Origin: Fidelibacterota bacterium
GTDB taxonomy: Bacteria; Fidelibacterota; SORT01
Assembly (NCBI GenBank): GCA_022571215.1
Contig: JACZYG010000001.1
Span: 248,001-312,000 of the forward strand
Length of the DNA stretch: 64,000 nucleotides
Reading direction: 5' to 3'
Of the stretch, positions 1 to 7,364 are shown in pieces; position 1 is the stretch's first letter; each line of letters begins with the position of its first letter. The position numbers and the translations under genes were made by a program. Below the pieces are notes generated by a model that was not told where the DNA came from, did no database searches, and was given only the letters and a program-made list of their open reading frames with translations.

Positions 1-121
1 CGATAGTATCATGATCGGTAACCGCAATAGCTTCTATTCCATGCTCCTTCGCTAATGTTACAAGCGACGCCGGGCTATACGTCCCGTCCGATGCGGATGT
101 ATGTGTGTGTAAGTCTATCAT
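1..121 (-). CDS. PHP-domain metal-dependent phosphoesterase, N-terminal part (cut by window edge)
   Basis: Reading the minus strand from an ATG at 121 gives MIDLHTHTSASDGTYSP followed by AIAVTDHDT. HTHTxxSDG and TDHDT are the first two metal-binding motifs of the PHP phosphoesterase family (TrpH/RNase AM-like, 5'-to-3' exonuclease or nucleoside 3',5'-bisphosphate phosphatase). Only the first 40 residues are present; the 3' end lies beyond base 1. The ATG directly follows the cysC stop codon with no gap, so the two genes are very likely cotranscribed and translationally coupled. If the product hydrolyses 3'-phosphoadenosine 5'-phosphate, that would fit with cysC, because PAP is the by-product of PAPS use. 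That link is inference. The ORF track omits this gene because it is partial. Confidence 0.85.
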   Translation of the reverse strand, partial: MIDLHTHTSASDGTYSPASLVTLAKEHGIEAIAVTDHDTI

Positions 122-745
122 TTAAAGGTAACCGAGTGCCTCGAGACGCTTCTGTATAAATGCCTTCTCCTCGGAAGTATATCCTTCATCCGATTTGGAA
201 GGTTCTATTCTTCCTAATTCTTCTAATCTGCGGATAACGAAATTTGCCGATTCTTCAGGAGATTCTTTATCCGTATGTACCTCGATTTCTGCGTCTTCAG
301 GAGCCTCGTAAGGATCGTCAATCCCTGTAAAATGTTTTATCTCACCTGCCAGCGCTTTTTTATAAAGCCCCTTTACGTCTCTTTCTATGCATTTTTCGAT
401 GGGAGCGTTGATATAGACCTCAATAAAATTCTCATCTTCTTTTCGGAGATTTTTCCTGATATAATCGTATGGACTTATCGCGGCGGCGATTGCAATCGCG
501 CCGTTTCGGGAGAGCAGCCTGCAAACAAATCCTATCCTCATAAGATTCGTTTCTCTGTCTTCTTTGCTGAAACCTAATCCCTTGCTCAAGTTAGTGCGGA
601 CAACGTCGCCGTCCAATATCTCTACCTTTTCACCGCGTCTTGTCAATTTTTCGGCTAAAAGAGTAGCAATTGTCGTTTTCCCGGCTCCCGACAACCCTGT
701 CATCCAGAGTGTCGTTCCCGGTTTATAAATATCTAATGATGCCAC
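122..745 (-). CDS. cysC: Adenylylsulfate (APS) kinase CysC
   Basis: The 207-residue product phosphorylates adenosine 5'-phosphosulfate to PAPS, the donor for sulfotransferases and, in some bacteria, for sulfate assimilation. The Walker A motif GLSGAGKTT sits at residues 17-25, followed by DGDVVR (APS/ribose region), the ISPY motif with the family serine, and FTGIDDPYEAP near residue 140. These are all APS-kinase signatures, and the length is normal. No sulfurylase subunit (CysD/CysN) is fused or adjacent in the window, so the APS source is elsewhere. The gene follows an alkaline-phosphatase-superfamily gene and precedes a PHP gene on the same strand. This suggests PAPS is made for sulfation and its by-products processed; that is inference. 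Confidence 0.93.
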   Translation of the reverse strand: MASLDIYKPGTTLWMTGLSGAGKTTIATLLAEKLTRRGEKVEILDGDVVRTNLSKGLGFSKEDRETNLMRIGFVCRLLSRNGAIAIAAAISPYDYIRKNLRKEDENFIEVYINAPIEKCIERDVKGLYKKALAGEIKHFTGIDDPYEAPEDAEIEVHTDKESPEESANFVIRRLEELGRIEPSKSDEGYTSEEKAFIQKRLEALGYL

Positions 746-761
746 TATTCTAATTCCTTAT

Positions 762-2141
762 TTATATAATTGGTTTTCCCACCATATCGGAGGGAATTTC
801 TATTCCATGTAAATTCAATAGCGTAGGAGATATGTCTAACAATTTCGCCCCTTCAATTTTTCTTCCGCCCTCAACGCCGGGATGCTTGATCAAAAACATA
901 CCGTTCATGGCATGATTGGCGTCGTCCGGACCTGTATCATTCTCAAATGTATGTATTTTCCCGCTTCCGATGACCCCTACCGAACGCCAATACAGATCGC
1001 CGAAGATGACTATCAGGTCTGGCGCAACTCCATTGACCACTGGATAAAGCTCCTCCGGTTTGTGCGCTACAGAGTTGATGTTGACTCCGTCCGGATCGGT
1101 GATAGCAGCGATCTTTTCCTGTAATTCGTTTCGTAAGTCTTCATATTCCGACTGCTTCACTATCCCTTCCGGCTCACGCCCTTCAACATTAATGAATAAC
1201 CTGCCGTAATAACCGCCGTCACCCCACGCCTTTGTTTTAGGCCAATCTATCATATCGAAAGTCAATCGGGTTGGCTCGGAGGGATATTCTTTCACGGTCA
1301 AGTAACCTTCCTTTATCAGCCATTCATTGAAACAGATTCCACCGTCCATCTTTTTAACGCCGTGGTCCGAAACGACCATAACCGTATCGTCCTCGTCCAT
1401 CCGCTCAAGAAGCGTGCCTATCTCTTTATCTATATATTTGTAGTACTCGAGCATTGCGGAATTGAGTTTTTCGTCCTCGATGAATGAACGGTGAGTTTTA
1501 TCGAAATATTTCCAGATCCCGTGATGAATACGATCCGTTCCCATCTCCACGAACATGAAGAAACGCCATTCCTTCTCATCCATGAAGCTGCGTATGACCT
1601 TGAAACGCTTCTCCGTCATCTCGTATATCTGTTTAAGGAGATATGTCTTATCGTCTGTCCTGAAATTCGGCACGTCAATCATGTACTCTCCAACGAGCTC
1701 GGCGATCTCTTCTTTTATTTCGGGAGGATATGTGTATTGACTATCAATACTCGGAGCAAGAAATGAGCTGACCTGAATACCATCAACCTGTCGAGGCGGA
1801 TACGTTTGCGGCACGCCCACCGTGATAGTTTTCCACCCCTGTCGATTCAAAATTTCCCAAAGCAGAGGCTCTTTTACCGCTGTTGATGTAGCGAAATACA
1901 GAGCGTCGTACGAATGGTCTTTTCTGTTGCGGAATCCGTAATAACCAAGTTGACCCGGTGTCTTGCTCGTCATCATACACATCCACGCAGGCACCGTAAT
2001 AGGAGGGATCACGCTCTCGAGCTCCCCATAAACTCCCTCTTCCATGAGTTTCTTGAAGTTCGGCATATCATCCACGAACTTGTCGAACATGAGCTCCGGC
2101 GGAGCGCAGTCAAGCCCGATAATCAGTATTCTTCCCGCCAC
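762..2141 (-). CDS. Alkaline phosphatase superfamily phosphodiesterase/nucleotide pyrophosphatase
   Basis: The 459-residue product has the alkaline phosphatase/type I phosphodiesterase fold. An N-terminal IIGLDCAPP stretch carries the first metal-binding aspartate. PPITVPAWMCMMT holds the probable threonine nucleophile near residue 49. VVSDHG near residue 260 supplies Asp and His metal ligands. A late HAMNGMF motif contains a further His. No signal peptide is visible, so it is probably cytoplasmic. Genes of this family are often found beside APS kinase and sulfotransferase genes; the substrate cannot be read from sequence. It begins the minus-strand cluster with cysC (16-base gap) and the PHP gene. 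The region upstream of its start is filled with short palindromic repeats. Confidence 0.8.
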   Translation of the reverse strand: MAGRILIIGLDCAPPELMFDKFVDDMPNFKKLMEEGVYGELESVIPPITVPAWMCMMTSKTPGQLGYYGFRNRKDHSYDALYFATSTAVKEPLLWEILNRQGWKTITVGVPQTYPPRQVDGIQVSSFLAPSIDSQYTYPPEIKEEIAELVGEYMIDVPNFRTDDKTYLLKQIYEMTEKRFKVIRSFMDEKEWRFFMFVEMGTDRIHHGIWKYFDKTHRSFIEDEKLNSAMLEYYKYIDKEIGTLLERMDEDDTVMVVSDHGVKKMDGGICFNEWLIKEGYLTVKEYPSEPTRLTFDMIDWPKTKAWGDGGYYGRLFINVEGREPEGIVKQSEYEDLRNELQEKIAAITDPDGVNINSVAHKPEELYPVVNGVAPDLIVIFGDLYWRSVGVIGSGKIHTFENDTGPDDANHAMNGMFLIKHPGVEGGRKIEGAKLLDISPTLLNLHGIEIPSDMVGKPII

Positions 2142-2162
2142 TATGAAATTACTCCAGTGCGA

Positions 2163-2292
2163 GTCAGGGCTTGCCCTGACCGCAGATTAACAGTTGCGGG
2201 GATTCGGGCTAGTTCCGTAGGAACTCCTTCGGAGCCTGACCGCATACCGGATAAAAAGTCTACGTCTTTGCGAGAAGCGAAGCGACGAAGCA
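2163..2292. repeat. Cluster of short palindromes and a dispersed intergenic repeat
   Basis: Three inverted repeats lie close together: GTCAGGGC-TT-GCCCTGAC at 2163-2180, GTTCC-GTA-GGAAC at 2212-2224 and CTCC-TTC-GGAG at 2224-2234. They are followed at 2267-2292 by GCGAGAAGCGAAGCGACGAA, part of a repeat that encodes SLREAKRRSN in one frame and that I recall from intergenic regions of several FCB-type genomes. A related block occurs at 3301-3363 in the opposite orientation. The ORFs 1914-2423 and 2141-2344 are accidental readings through this repeat. The rest of the 437-base gap up to 2578 shows only the ribosome binding site of the next gene. Confidence 0.7.
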
Positions 2293-2578
2293 ATCTCGTT
2301 TTTATCGTTTGTTCCTCTACTTCCATAAATCTCAAATCTAACATCCCTCTCCAAAAGAAGGGAGAAAAGATACGATATATATCCCCAAATGCAAGAATGA
2401 AGTATGTGCGTGTAATTTTTTAGCTATAACTTAAATTCAATTCGTGCTCAAATCTCCTTGCCGTTCAGCGAATTTTTCTTAAATTATCGTATCTACCTTA
2501 AGTAATAATTTACAATAACATGGCGAGAGCCAAAACCACACAATTGCAAGCCAAGAAAAACCTACAGGAGGAATTCCA

Positions 2579-3274
2579 ATGGGTAAAGTTGATTTCAAGA
2601 AACTAATTATGGCAGGTGTTGCAGGAACTGCGGCTATGACGGCGGTGATGTTCATGGCGCCGATGATGGGGATGCCGGAGATGAACATCGGCAAAATGCT
2701 TAGCATGCAGATGGGAATGCCGGAAATGGCGGGATGGATCATGCATTTCGTTAACGGTATTATTCTTACCTGGATCTATGCCGCATTTCTGATAGACAGA
2801 CTCCCATCCGACGGATGGAAGCGTGGAATGATTTACAGTCTTATCCCCTGGGCTGTTATGAACTTTATGGCTATGCCGATGATGGGGATGGAGATTTTTT
2901 CAGGCGGCATGATGGCGTTTATAGGAACAGTTGTAGCTCACTTTGCCTATGGCGGAGTTATGGGCGCTATTTATACGGGCGAAGCATCAACTGAAGCCGC
3001 TTCCGATGCGGCGCCTGCAGCAGCGCCTGCTACCGAGCCGGAACCAACTCCTGAACCCGAACCCGCTCCAGCTGCCGAGCCTGAACCCGAAACTGCTCCC
3101 GCTGCCGATCCCGAACCTACTCCTGAACCCGAACCGGAAGCTCCGGCAGAAGAAGATTCAAGTTCCGAAGCAGAAAGCGGTTCCGACGGAGGGGGAGAAT
3201 CAGAAGCAGGCGACCAAGATGATTCAAGCTCCGATGAAAAGGAGCCGGGCAGCGAAGAGGAAAAATCAGAATAA
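2579..3274 (+). CDS. Methionine-rich small membrane protein with acidic Pro/Glu tail (DUF6789-like)
   Basis: The 231-residue product has two clearly different halves. Residues 1-137 contain about four hydrophobic segments and are very rich in methionine, with runs such as APMMGMPEMN and MAMPMMGMEIF. The remainder is a low-complexity acidic tail built from PEPxPEPEPAPA-type repeats and Ser/Glu/Asp stretches. The membrane part resembles DUF6789-type proteins of unknown role; this is recognition by eye only. The start is well supported by an AGGAGG ribosome binding site about 7 bases before the ATG. Methionine clusters often bind Cu(I), but no copper gene is nearby, so that idea is speculative. 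The gene stands alone after the repeat cluster. Confidence 0.7.
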   Translation: MGKVDFKKLIMAGVAGTAAMTAVMFMAPMMGMPEMNIGKMLSMQMGMPEMAGWIMHFVNGIILTWIYAAFLIDRLPSDGWKRGMIYSLIPWAVMNFMAMPMMGMEIFSGGMMAFIGTVVAHFAYGGVMGAIYTGEASTEAASDAAPAAAPATEPEPTPEPEPAPAAEPEPETAPAADPEPTPEPEPEAPAEEDSSSEAESGSDGGGESEAGDQDDSSSDEKEPGSEEEKSE

Positions 3275-3300
3275 CGGTAGTTTATAATCTATCTTTGATC

Positions 3301-3363
3301 GGTCAGGTCTCCGAAGGTCACGAAGGACTACTGTGGAAATTACCTGAGGGACAAGCCCGAATC
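3301..3363. repeat. Second, diverged copy of the intergenic repeat (opposite orientation)
   Basis: GGTCAGGTCTCCGAAGG at 3301-3317 matches the reverse complement of 2227-2242 (GGTCAGGCTCCGAAGG) apart from one extra base. Further along, ACAAGCCCGAATC matches the same element's ACTAGCCCGAATC. The element therefore occurs twice around the Met-rich gene, inverted, with a diverged middle. Confidence 0.5.
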
Positions 3364-3377
3364 ATCGCATTTAAAAT

Positions 3378-3407
3378 ACGGACTCTTTCATGAAAGAAAG
3401 AGTCCGT
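3378..3407 (+). promoter_or_regulatory. Perfect hairpin enclosing the tag start codon
   Basis: ACGGACTCTTTC (3378-3389) and GAAAGAGTCCGT (3396-3407) form a perfect 12-bp stem. The six-base loop is ATGAAA, exactly the first two codons of tag. No Shine-Dalgarno sequence is visible upstream of the stem. In mRNA this would put the start codon in a loop closed by a strong stem, which could limit translation or be opened by a factor. The structure is seen directly; a regulatory role is inference. Confidence 0.6.
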
Positions 3408-3965
3408 TGTCCATGGAATGCAAACGACCCTCAGATGATAGAATATCATGACACCGAGTGGGGAGTACCTGTCAGCGACGACAAAATTCAATTCGAACAT
3501 CATCTCATGGAGATCTTTCAGGCAGGCTTGAGCTGGCGGACTATACTTCACCGGAGGGAGGGTTTCCGAAAAGCCTTCGCGGGTTTCGACCCGAAAAAAG
3601 TTGTCGCTTTCGGAGAGAAAGATGTCCAAAGATTACTCAATGATGAAGGGATTATTCGTAATAATCAGAAAATTAGGGCAGCTATAAATAATGCGGGTAA
3701 ATTCCTTGCGTTGGCTGAAACACACGGCAGCTATAGCTTATTTTTACAACAGTTTAGGCCTAAACTAAAAATCGTCTATAAAACCGATGAAAATATCCCT
3801 GCTGTGACTGTTGAATCAGAAGCTCTATCTAAAGAGCTAAAAAACTTGGGATTTCAATTCGTCGGTCCCATTACCTGCTACGCTCATATGCAGAGTGTCG
3901 GAATTGTCAACGACCATATTAAAAGTTGTTTTCGGTTTGACGAGATAGAAAAATTATCTTTTTGA
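3390..3965 (+). CDS. tag: DNA-3-methyladenine glycosylase I
   Basis: The 191-residue product is a Tag-family base excision repair enzyme that removes 3-methyladenine from alkylated DNA. The N-terminus RCPW followed by YHDTEWGVP is the family signature. Cys7, His20, His176 and Cys180 correspond to the four zinc ligands known in Tag (C-x12-H and H-x3-C). The helical core around LSWRTILHRREGFRKAF and GFQFVGPITCYAHMQ is typical. Length is normal. The start codon lies in the loop of a perfect 12-bp hairpin. The next gene follows after 45 bases on the same strand and may be cotranscribed. Confidence 0.93.
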   Translation: MKERVRCPWNANDPQMIEYHDTEWGVPVSDDKIQFEHHLMEIFQAGLSWRTILHRREGFRKAFAGFDPKKVVAFGEKDVQRLLNDEGIIRNNQKIRAAINNAGKFLALAETHGSYSLFLQQFRPKLKIVYKTDENIPAVTVESEALSKELKNLGFQFVGPITCYAHMQSVGIVNDHIKSCFRFDEIEKLSF

Positions 3966-4010
3966 GGAATCCAAAAGAATTTCGCGCAGCTTTTCACAAC
4001 ATGAATTAAT

Positions 4011-4352
4011 ATGGCCAAACCGGTAACCAAATCTGAAAACAGATTCTTTGAGATTGCAAGTATCCTTTCAGGTGAGGACAAGAATATTATCACCGGTAAT
4101 ATGATGTCTTCCCCGGGTATCAAATATAAAAATAAGGTCATAGCATTTTATCATAGGAACGAAATGATCTTCAGGGTAGGTAAAGAGGCGGACTTAGTTA
4201 AACTTGGAATTCGGAAACCAAAATTTCTCAGCCCATTCAAATCTAAACCGCCTATGACCGGATGGATATGTTTAGGTTATGGTGAAAGAAGTAATTGGGG
4301 AAAAATTTGTCGTTTTGCGTTAGCTGTTATGAAATTGGAAATAGACAAATAA
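4011..4352 (+). CDS. TfoX/Sxy N-terminal-like small protein
   Basis: The 113-residue product has no signal peptide or membrane segment. The pattern GNMMSSPGIKYKNKVIAFYHRNEMIFRV, then a Gly/Pro-rich turn and PMTGWICL, resembles the TfoX_N-like fold of short stand-alone proteins in which a glycine-rich strand precedes GKxFA and a later PMxxWV motif. I recognise this only by pattern, and a stand-alone TfoX_N protein need not regulate competence. The gene follows tag closely on the same strand. An alternative is a conserved hypothetical protein. Confidence 0.55.
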   Translation: MAKPVTKSENRFFEIASILSGEDKNIITGNMMSSPGIKYKNKVIAFYHRNEMIFRVGKEADLVKLGIRKPKFLSPFKSKPPMTGWICLGYGERSNWGKICRFALAVMKLEIDK

Positions 4353-4457
4353 AATCGTTTTATCCTTAGATTTACCTTTATTATTAGTATAAGCCTTTTG
4401 TAAAATATTCCTTAAGAGTCTATAGTATATTAATATTTTACCTCGAGAGGATAAAAA

Positions 4458-4802
4458 ATGTCAAATTTAACAGAGATGAAGTGCGTTGCCTGTCATCGAG
4501 ACGCGCCTACAGTAACAGACGAAGAGCTGTCTGAGCTTAAACCAAAAATCCCGGATTGGGAATTGCTTGAAATAGATGGAGTCAACAGGCTTGAAAATTC
4601 TTATACGTTCAATAATTTCAGTGACGCTATGGCTTTTTCCATACAAGTCGGGGTAATTTCAGAAGAAGAAGGACATCATCCTGCAATCTTAACCGAATGG
4701 GGAAAAGTGAAAGTTTCATGGTGGACGCATAAAATCAAAGGACTTCACAAAAACGATTTTATTATGGCTGCCAAGACCGATCAATTATATCCGGAAAATT
4801 AA
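4458..4802 (+). CDS. phhB: Pterin-4a-carbinolamine dehydratase
   Basis: The 114-residue product is a 4a-hydroxytetrahydrobiopterin dehydratase (PCD/DCoH fold), which regenerates the pterin cofactor after aromatic amino acid hydroxylation or acts in other pterin chemistry. The motif [10 protein letters not shown] holds the two catalytic histidines, and [18 protein letters not shown] supplies the third His and the family WTH signature. A short N-terminal extension carries CVACHRD, a CxxC pair not needed for the fold. The GAGAGG ribosome binding site precedes the ATG. No aromatic amino acid hydroxylase is seen nearby. The stop is followed after one base by the TTG of the VOC gene. Confidence 0.9.
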   Translation: MSNLTEMKCVACHRDAPTVTDEELSELKPKIPDWELLEIDGVNRLENSYTFNNFSDAMAFSIQVGVISEEEGHHPAILTEWGKVKVSWWTHKIKGLHKNDFIMAAKTDQLYPEN

Positions 4803-4803
4803 A

Positions 4804-5286
4804 TTGAGCATTCATCCTGACATAAAAATAGGACATGTTCATCTGAAAGTGGCGGATATTGACAGAGCGCTCTCATTCTATAATGATCTACTCGGGTTTG
4901 AACTGATTCAAAAGATAGGTAATCAGGCTGCGTTTATTTCTGCGGGCGGATACCACCATCATATTGGCTTAAACACATGGGAAAGCGAGGGAGGAACAGC
5001 GCCGCCGCCGGGACATACGGGATTATATCATACTGCGATACTCTATCCGAACAGAAAAGAGCTTGCTGTCGCTCTAAAAACATTACTAAACGCCGACTAT
5101 CCCCTTCAGGGAGCTGCGGATCATGGTGTTTCTGAGGCGATATATCTCGCTGATCCGGATGGCAACGGCGTTGAACTTTATTATGATAAACCTAAAGATA
5201 AATGGCCTCGAAAACAGAACGGTGAACTGGAAATGTTCACTAAATCCTTAGATTTAGACGATCTCCTGTCAGAAATCAGCGAGTAG
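4804..5286 (+). CDS. VOC-superfamily (glyoxalase/extradiol dioxygenase-like) protein
   Basis: The 160-residue product has paired beta-alpha-beta-beta-beta modules of the vicinal oxygen chelate fold. IGHVHLKVADIDRALSFY opens module one with a likely metal-binding His. HTGLYHTAILYP opens module two, and DPDGNGVELYYDKP supplies the usual terminal Glu ligand. The C-terminal residues resemble CatE-type catechol 2,3-dioxygenases, but no specific substrate can be read. The only usable start is TTG at 4804, one base after the preceding stop, since no in-frame ATG precedes the metal-binding motif. Translational coupling to the pterin dehydratase gene is likely. Confidence 0.82.
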   Translation: MSIHPDIKIGHVHLKVADIDRALSFYNDLLGFELIQKIGNQAAFISAGGYHHHIGLNTWESEGGTAPPPGHTGLYHTAILYPNRKELAVALKTLLNADYPLQGAADHGVSEAIYLADPDGNGVELYYDKPKDKWPRKQNGELEMFTKSLDLDDLLSEISE

Positions 5287-5406
5287 ACAAAAGGCTTTGT
5301 TAAATCAGATCGTCAACCCGTGATCGTTATTACTTTGGATTTTGAATGAATTTCCCTAACCTTCGTATGTGCTTTTCCATAAATTATATTATTAGAGGAG
5401 TTTTAA

Positions 5407-5880
5407 ATGATAAGCGAAGAAAACAAAAATCTGCTGTTCAAGGCTTCTATCTTTTCCGGGCTATCAATTGAACAGCTCTCAAGTGTCCTCGATGCCGCTG
5501 AAGAGGTTTCATTTTTAAAAGGCGATATCATTATGACGGAGGGCGAAGAGGGTGGAGAGCTTTTTGTAGTTATTGAAGGAAGGGTTCAAATTGAGAAGAG
5601 CGCCGGCGAAGGTTCTACCATTAAAATCGCTCGGTCAGAGCAACGGGGCATGATGTTGGGCGAGATGTCGCTTGTGGATATGAAGCCGAGATCAGCAACC
5701 GTCAGGGCCGATTCTGATTTGAAAACAGTGAGTATCAGCAGAGAATCTTTGGCTGCTATATTTGACAATGATCCGATGGTTCTTGCTACGATATCCCTAA
5801 ATATTGCAAGAGCTCTAAGCGATCGGCTAAGGCATTCCAACGATATGCTGACCGAATTTTTCGGACATTTTACGGCTTAA
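5407..5880 (+). CDS. Stand-alone cyclic nucleotide-binding domain protein
   Basis: The 157-residue product is a CRP-type effector domain without a DNA-binding helix-turn-helix. A beta-roll spans about residues 10-125, with GDIIMTEGEEGGELFVVIEGRV and a phosphate-binding cassette GEMSLVDMKPRSATV, where Glu and Arg would contact the cyclic nucleotide. The last 30 residues form helices and end after EFFGHFTA, so it is a sensor or adaptor rather than a transcription factor. The ribosome binding site AGAGGAG precedes the ATG. It lies about 0.5 kb upstream of the motor operon on the same strand; a regulatory link is possible but unproven. Its stop region overlaps the end of a decayed minus-strand gene. 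Confidence 0.85.
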   Translation: MISEENKNLLFKASIFSGLSIEQLSSVLDAAEEVSFLKGDIIMTEGEEGGELFVVIEGRVQIEKSAGEGSTIKIARSEQRGMMLGEMSLVDMKPRSATVRADSDLKTVSISRESLAAIFDNDPMVLATISLNIARALSDRLRHSNDMLTEFFGHFTA

Positions 5881-6024
5881 GGACGATTTTACCTATCTGG
5901 CGGTTCTCTTCCATCATTTTCTGAGTTTCAGCAACCTTTTCAAGGGAAAACTTATTATCAGTAGAGGTTTTATAGTACCGTACACAGCCAAGTCAAACAG
6001 CTCCTTCAGTTCATCCATCTGTAC
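5870..6024 (-). pseudogene. Remnant of a medium-chain dehydrogenase/quinone oxidoreductase (C-terminal tail, frameshifted)
   Basis: On the minus strand, one frame reads MDELKELFDLAVYGTIKPL and a second frame continues DNKFSLEKVAETQKMMEEN then RQIGKIVLKP and a TAA at 5872-5870. Together these match the C-terminal 50 residues of zinc-type or quinone-oxidoreductase MDR proteins, whose tails end in GKIVL. The frame changes near 5960-5964. No matching N-terminal 270 residues can be seen further upstream, so this is the frameshifted end of a deleted gene. It converges with the cyclic-nucleotide-binding gene and overlaps its 3' end by 11 bases. The ORF track does not show it. Confidence 0.7.
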
Positions 6025-6292
6025 AAAGATTCAATCCTTTTTATACTAAAATGCCCTAAGTAAATGAATTGAATCTTTAATTTTGTTTCCCGACCCATGC
6101 GAGCTCCATAATCGAGCTGATCAGCTGTATGTACAGCCGTACTTTTATACAGAAACCATTATATTTTCGGAAGTTACAATCTGCACCATTGCAGTATATA
6201 GACTCAGTGATGCTAAAAACACATTATGTTGTATAGGTGCAATTATTTATTGCCGCTTTTCTTCCATCATATGGTTTTTTGGAGATTTTCTC
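6025..6292. other. Intergenic stretch without a recognisable gene
   Basis: Between the dehydrogenase remnant and the promoter of the motor operon I find no convincing coding sequence. The 86-residue ORF at 6083-6343 has no ribosome binding site, unusual composition and no recognisable motif. Part of it may be further decayed dehydrogenase sequence. Confidence 0.5.
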
Positions 6293-6322
6293 TTGACTTC
6301 CCTTTGTTCATTCAAATATATT
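6293..6322 (+). promoter_or_regulatory. Sigma70-like promoter of the motor operon
   Basis: TTGACT (6293-6298) and TATATT (6317-6322) are separated by 18 bases, a good match to the housekeeping consensus. Transcription would start near 6329, about 45 bases before the first ATG at 6375, which has a GAGGAA ribosome binding site. No other gene start lies between, so this is a plausible promoter for the eight-gene operon ending at the terminator at 14181. Confidence 0.5.
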
Positions 6323-6374
6323 CCAAATAGTAAATTTCTTTAACCGGAACTCGTTTACGACTTTGAGGAAAAAA

Positions 6375-7364
6375 ATGAACAAAACCAAGTACTCACAAAG
6401 TATCGCATTAGCTCTCTTCACAACGCTTATTGTTCTTACAATATCTGATTGCGCTATCTTAAAACCGGTCGGATTGAGTGGCGATGATAAAGGCGACGGT
6501 CAGGAGGTAACCCCTCTTTTTCAATCGGTACAGGGAAGCGGAGATGTCCAGTCCACTCCGGATCGGACAAAGAACGTTGCCACAGGTCAACAATCAGGAA
6601 CAATCAGGCCTTCTTCAGGCAGTGGTCTGGTGACCCAACGCGTTGGCAGCAGATCATCTACACAGGACATATCCGAAATACGGTTTGAACTGAAAAGACT
6701 TCAAGCAGAAATAGCTCATTTAAACACAGAAATTACGAATCTGAATAATCGTTCCGAGATGTGGCGCGACCCGCAAAGTATATATAATAAGAAGATTGTC
6801 CTGACTAACGGGACTATCTTCAACGGAAACGTGGTGTATCAGGACGAGCGGATTGTAAAGGTGGAAACTCTTATCGGAAGCCTTGTCCTCCAAAGGAATT
6901 CAATAAGTCGAATATTGGAAAACAGACCTGAATTTTCCGCCAATGATCTTTTAAATGCAAGGCCTACACCGTTATCGAGCGTCCCGAATTCCGCAAGGGC
7001 GACTACAGGCGATTATACCCCTTCATCAACAGAAAGGGGCATGGCTAACGTGATTATAGAAAGCCCCATCAAAGAGAAAAAAGACAAAAGCGGTAATACG
7101 ATTTTCAACGGAATATTAAAAAACACGGGTAACCTACGTGCTGATTTTGTAAAGATAAATTTCATCATAAGAAAAGACTGGTCAGGAAACACTGAAACAT
7201 ATACGACATTTGTAAATGGAGCTCAATATACTTATGCAAGCGGGGTGACCACCGACACTACTCTTCCCCCCGGAGCGACTGGAACGTTTGAAATATACAT
7301 TCCCCGAACCATTGGATCATTTATAGGTTATTCTTATTCTATTGACTGGGAAAAATATGAATAA
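6375..7364 (+). CDS. Exported coiled-coil protein with C-terminal FxLYD-like domain, motor operon gene 1
   Basis: From ATG 6375 the product has 329 residues; the ORF track's TTG at 6363 is less likely because GAGGAA lies just before this ATG. The N-terminus is hydrophobic and ends near ISDCAILKP, a possible though atypical lipobox with Asp before the Cys. A low-complexity Ser/Gln/Thr stretch follows. FELKRLQAEIAHLNTEITNL around residue 105 is a short coiled coil. A small beta-rich segment (KKIVLTNGTIFNGNVV) follows, and residues 225-329 resemble an FxLYD-type beta-sandwich (NGILKNTGNLRADFVKINF). It is first in the operon with YbgF-like lipoproteins and MotAB/FliFG homologues. Function is unknown; a periplasmic or outer-membrane accessory role is inferred. 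Confidence 0.72.
   Translation: MNKTKYSQSIALALFTTLIVLTISDCAILKPVGLSGDDKGDGQEVTPLFQSVQGSGDVQSTPDRTKNVATGQQSGTIRPSSGSGLVTQRVGSRSSTQDISEIRFELKRLQAEIAHLNTEITNLNNRSEMWRDPQSIYNKKIVLTNGTIFNGNVVYQDERIVKVETLIGSLVLQRNSISRILENRPEFSANDLLNARPTPLSSVPNSARATTGDYTPSSTERGMANVIIESPIKEKKDKSGNTIFNGILKNTGNLRADFVKINFIIRKDWSGNTETYTTFVNGAQYTYASGVTTDTTLPPGATGTFEIYIPRTIGSFIGYSYSIDWEKYE

Noticed and set aside
275-577. 100-residue plus-strand ORF inside cysC
   Set aside because: Antisense shadow of a clear APS kinase gene, with low-complexity composition.
1914-2423. 169-residue plus-strand ORF and the 67-residue minus-strand ORF at 2141-2344
   Set aside because: They run through the intergenic repeats (SLREAKRRSN reading) and overlap the phosphodiesterase gene; no ribosome binding site or family pattern.
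4011-5880. TfoX-like and cyclic-nucleotide-binding genes considered as regulators of competence or of the motor
   Set aside because: Neither has a DNA-binding domain and no direct link is visible, so they are only described.
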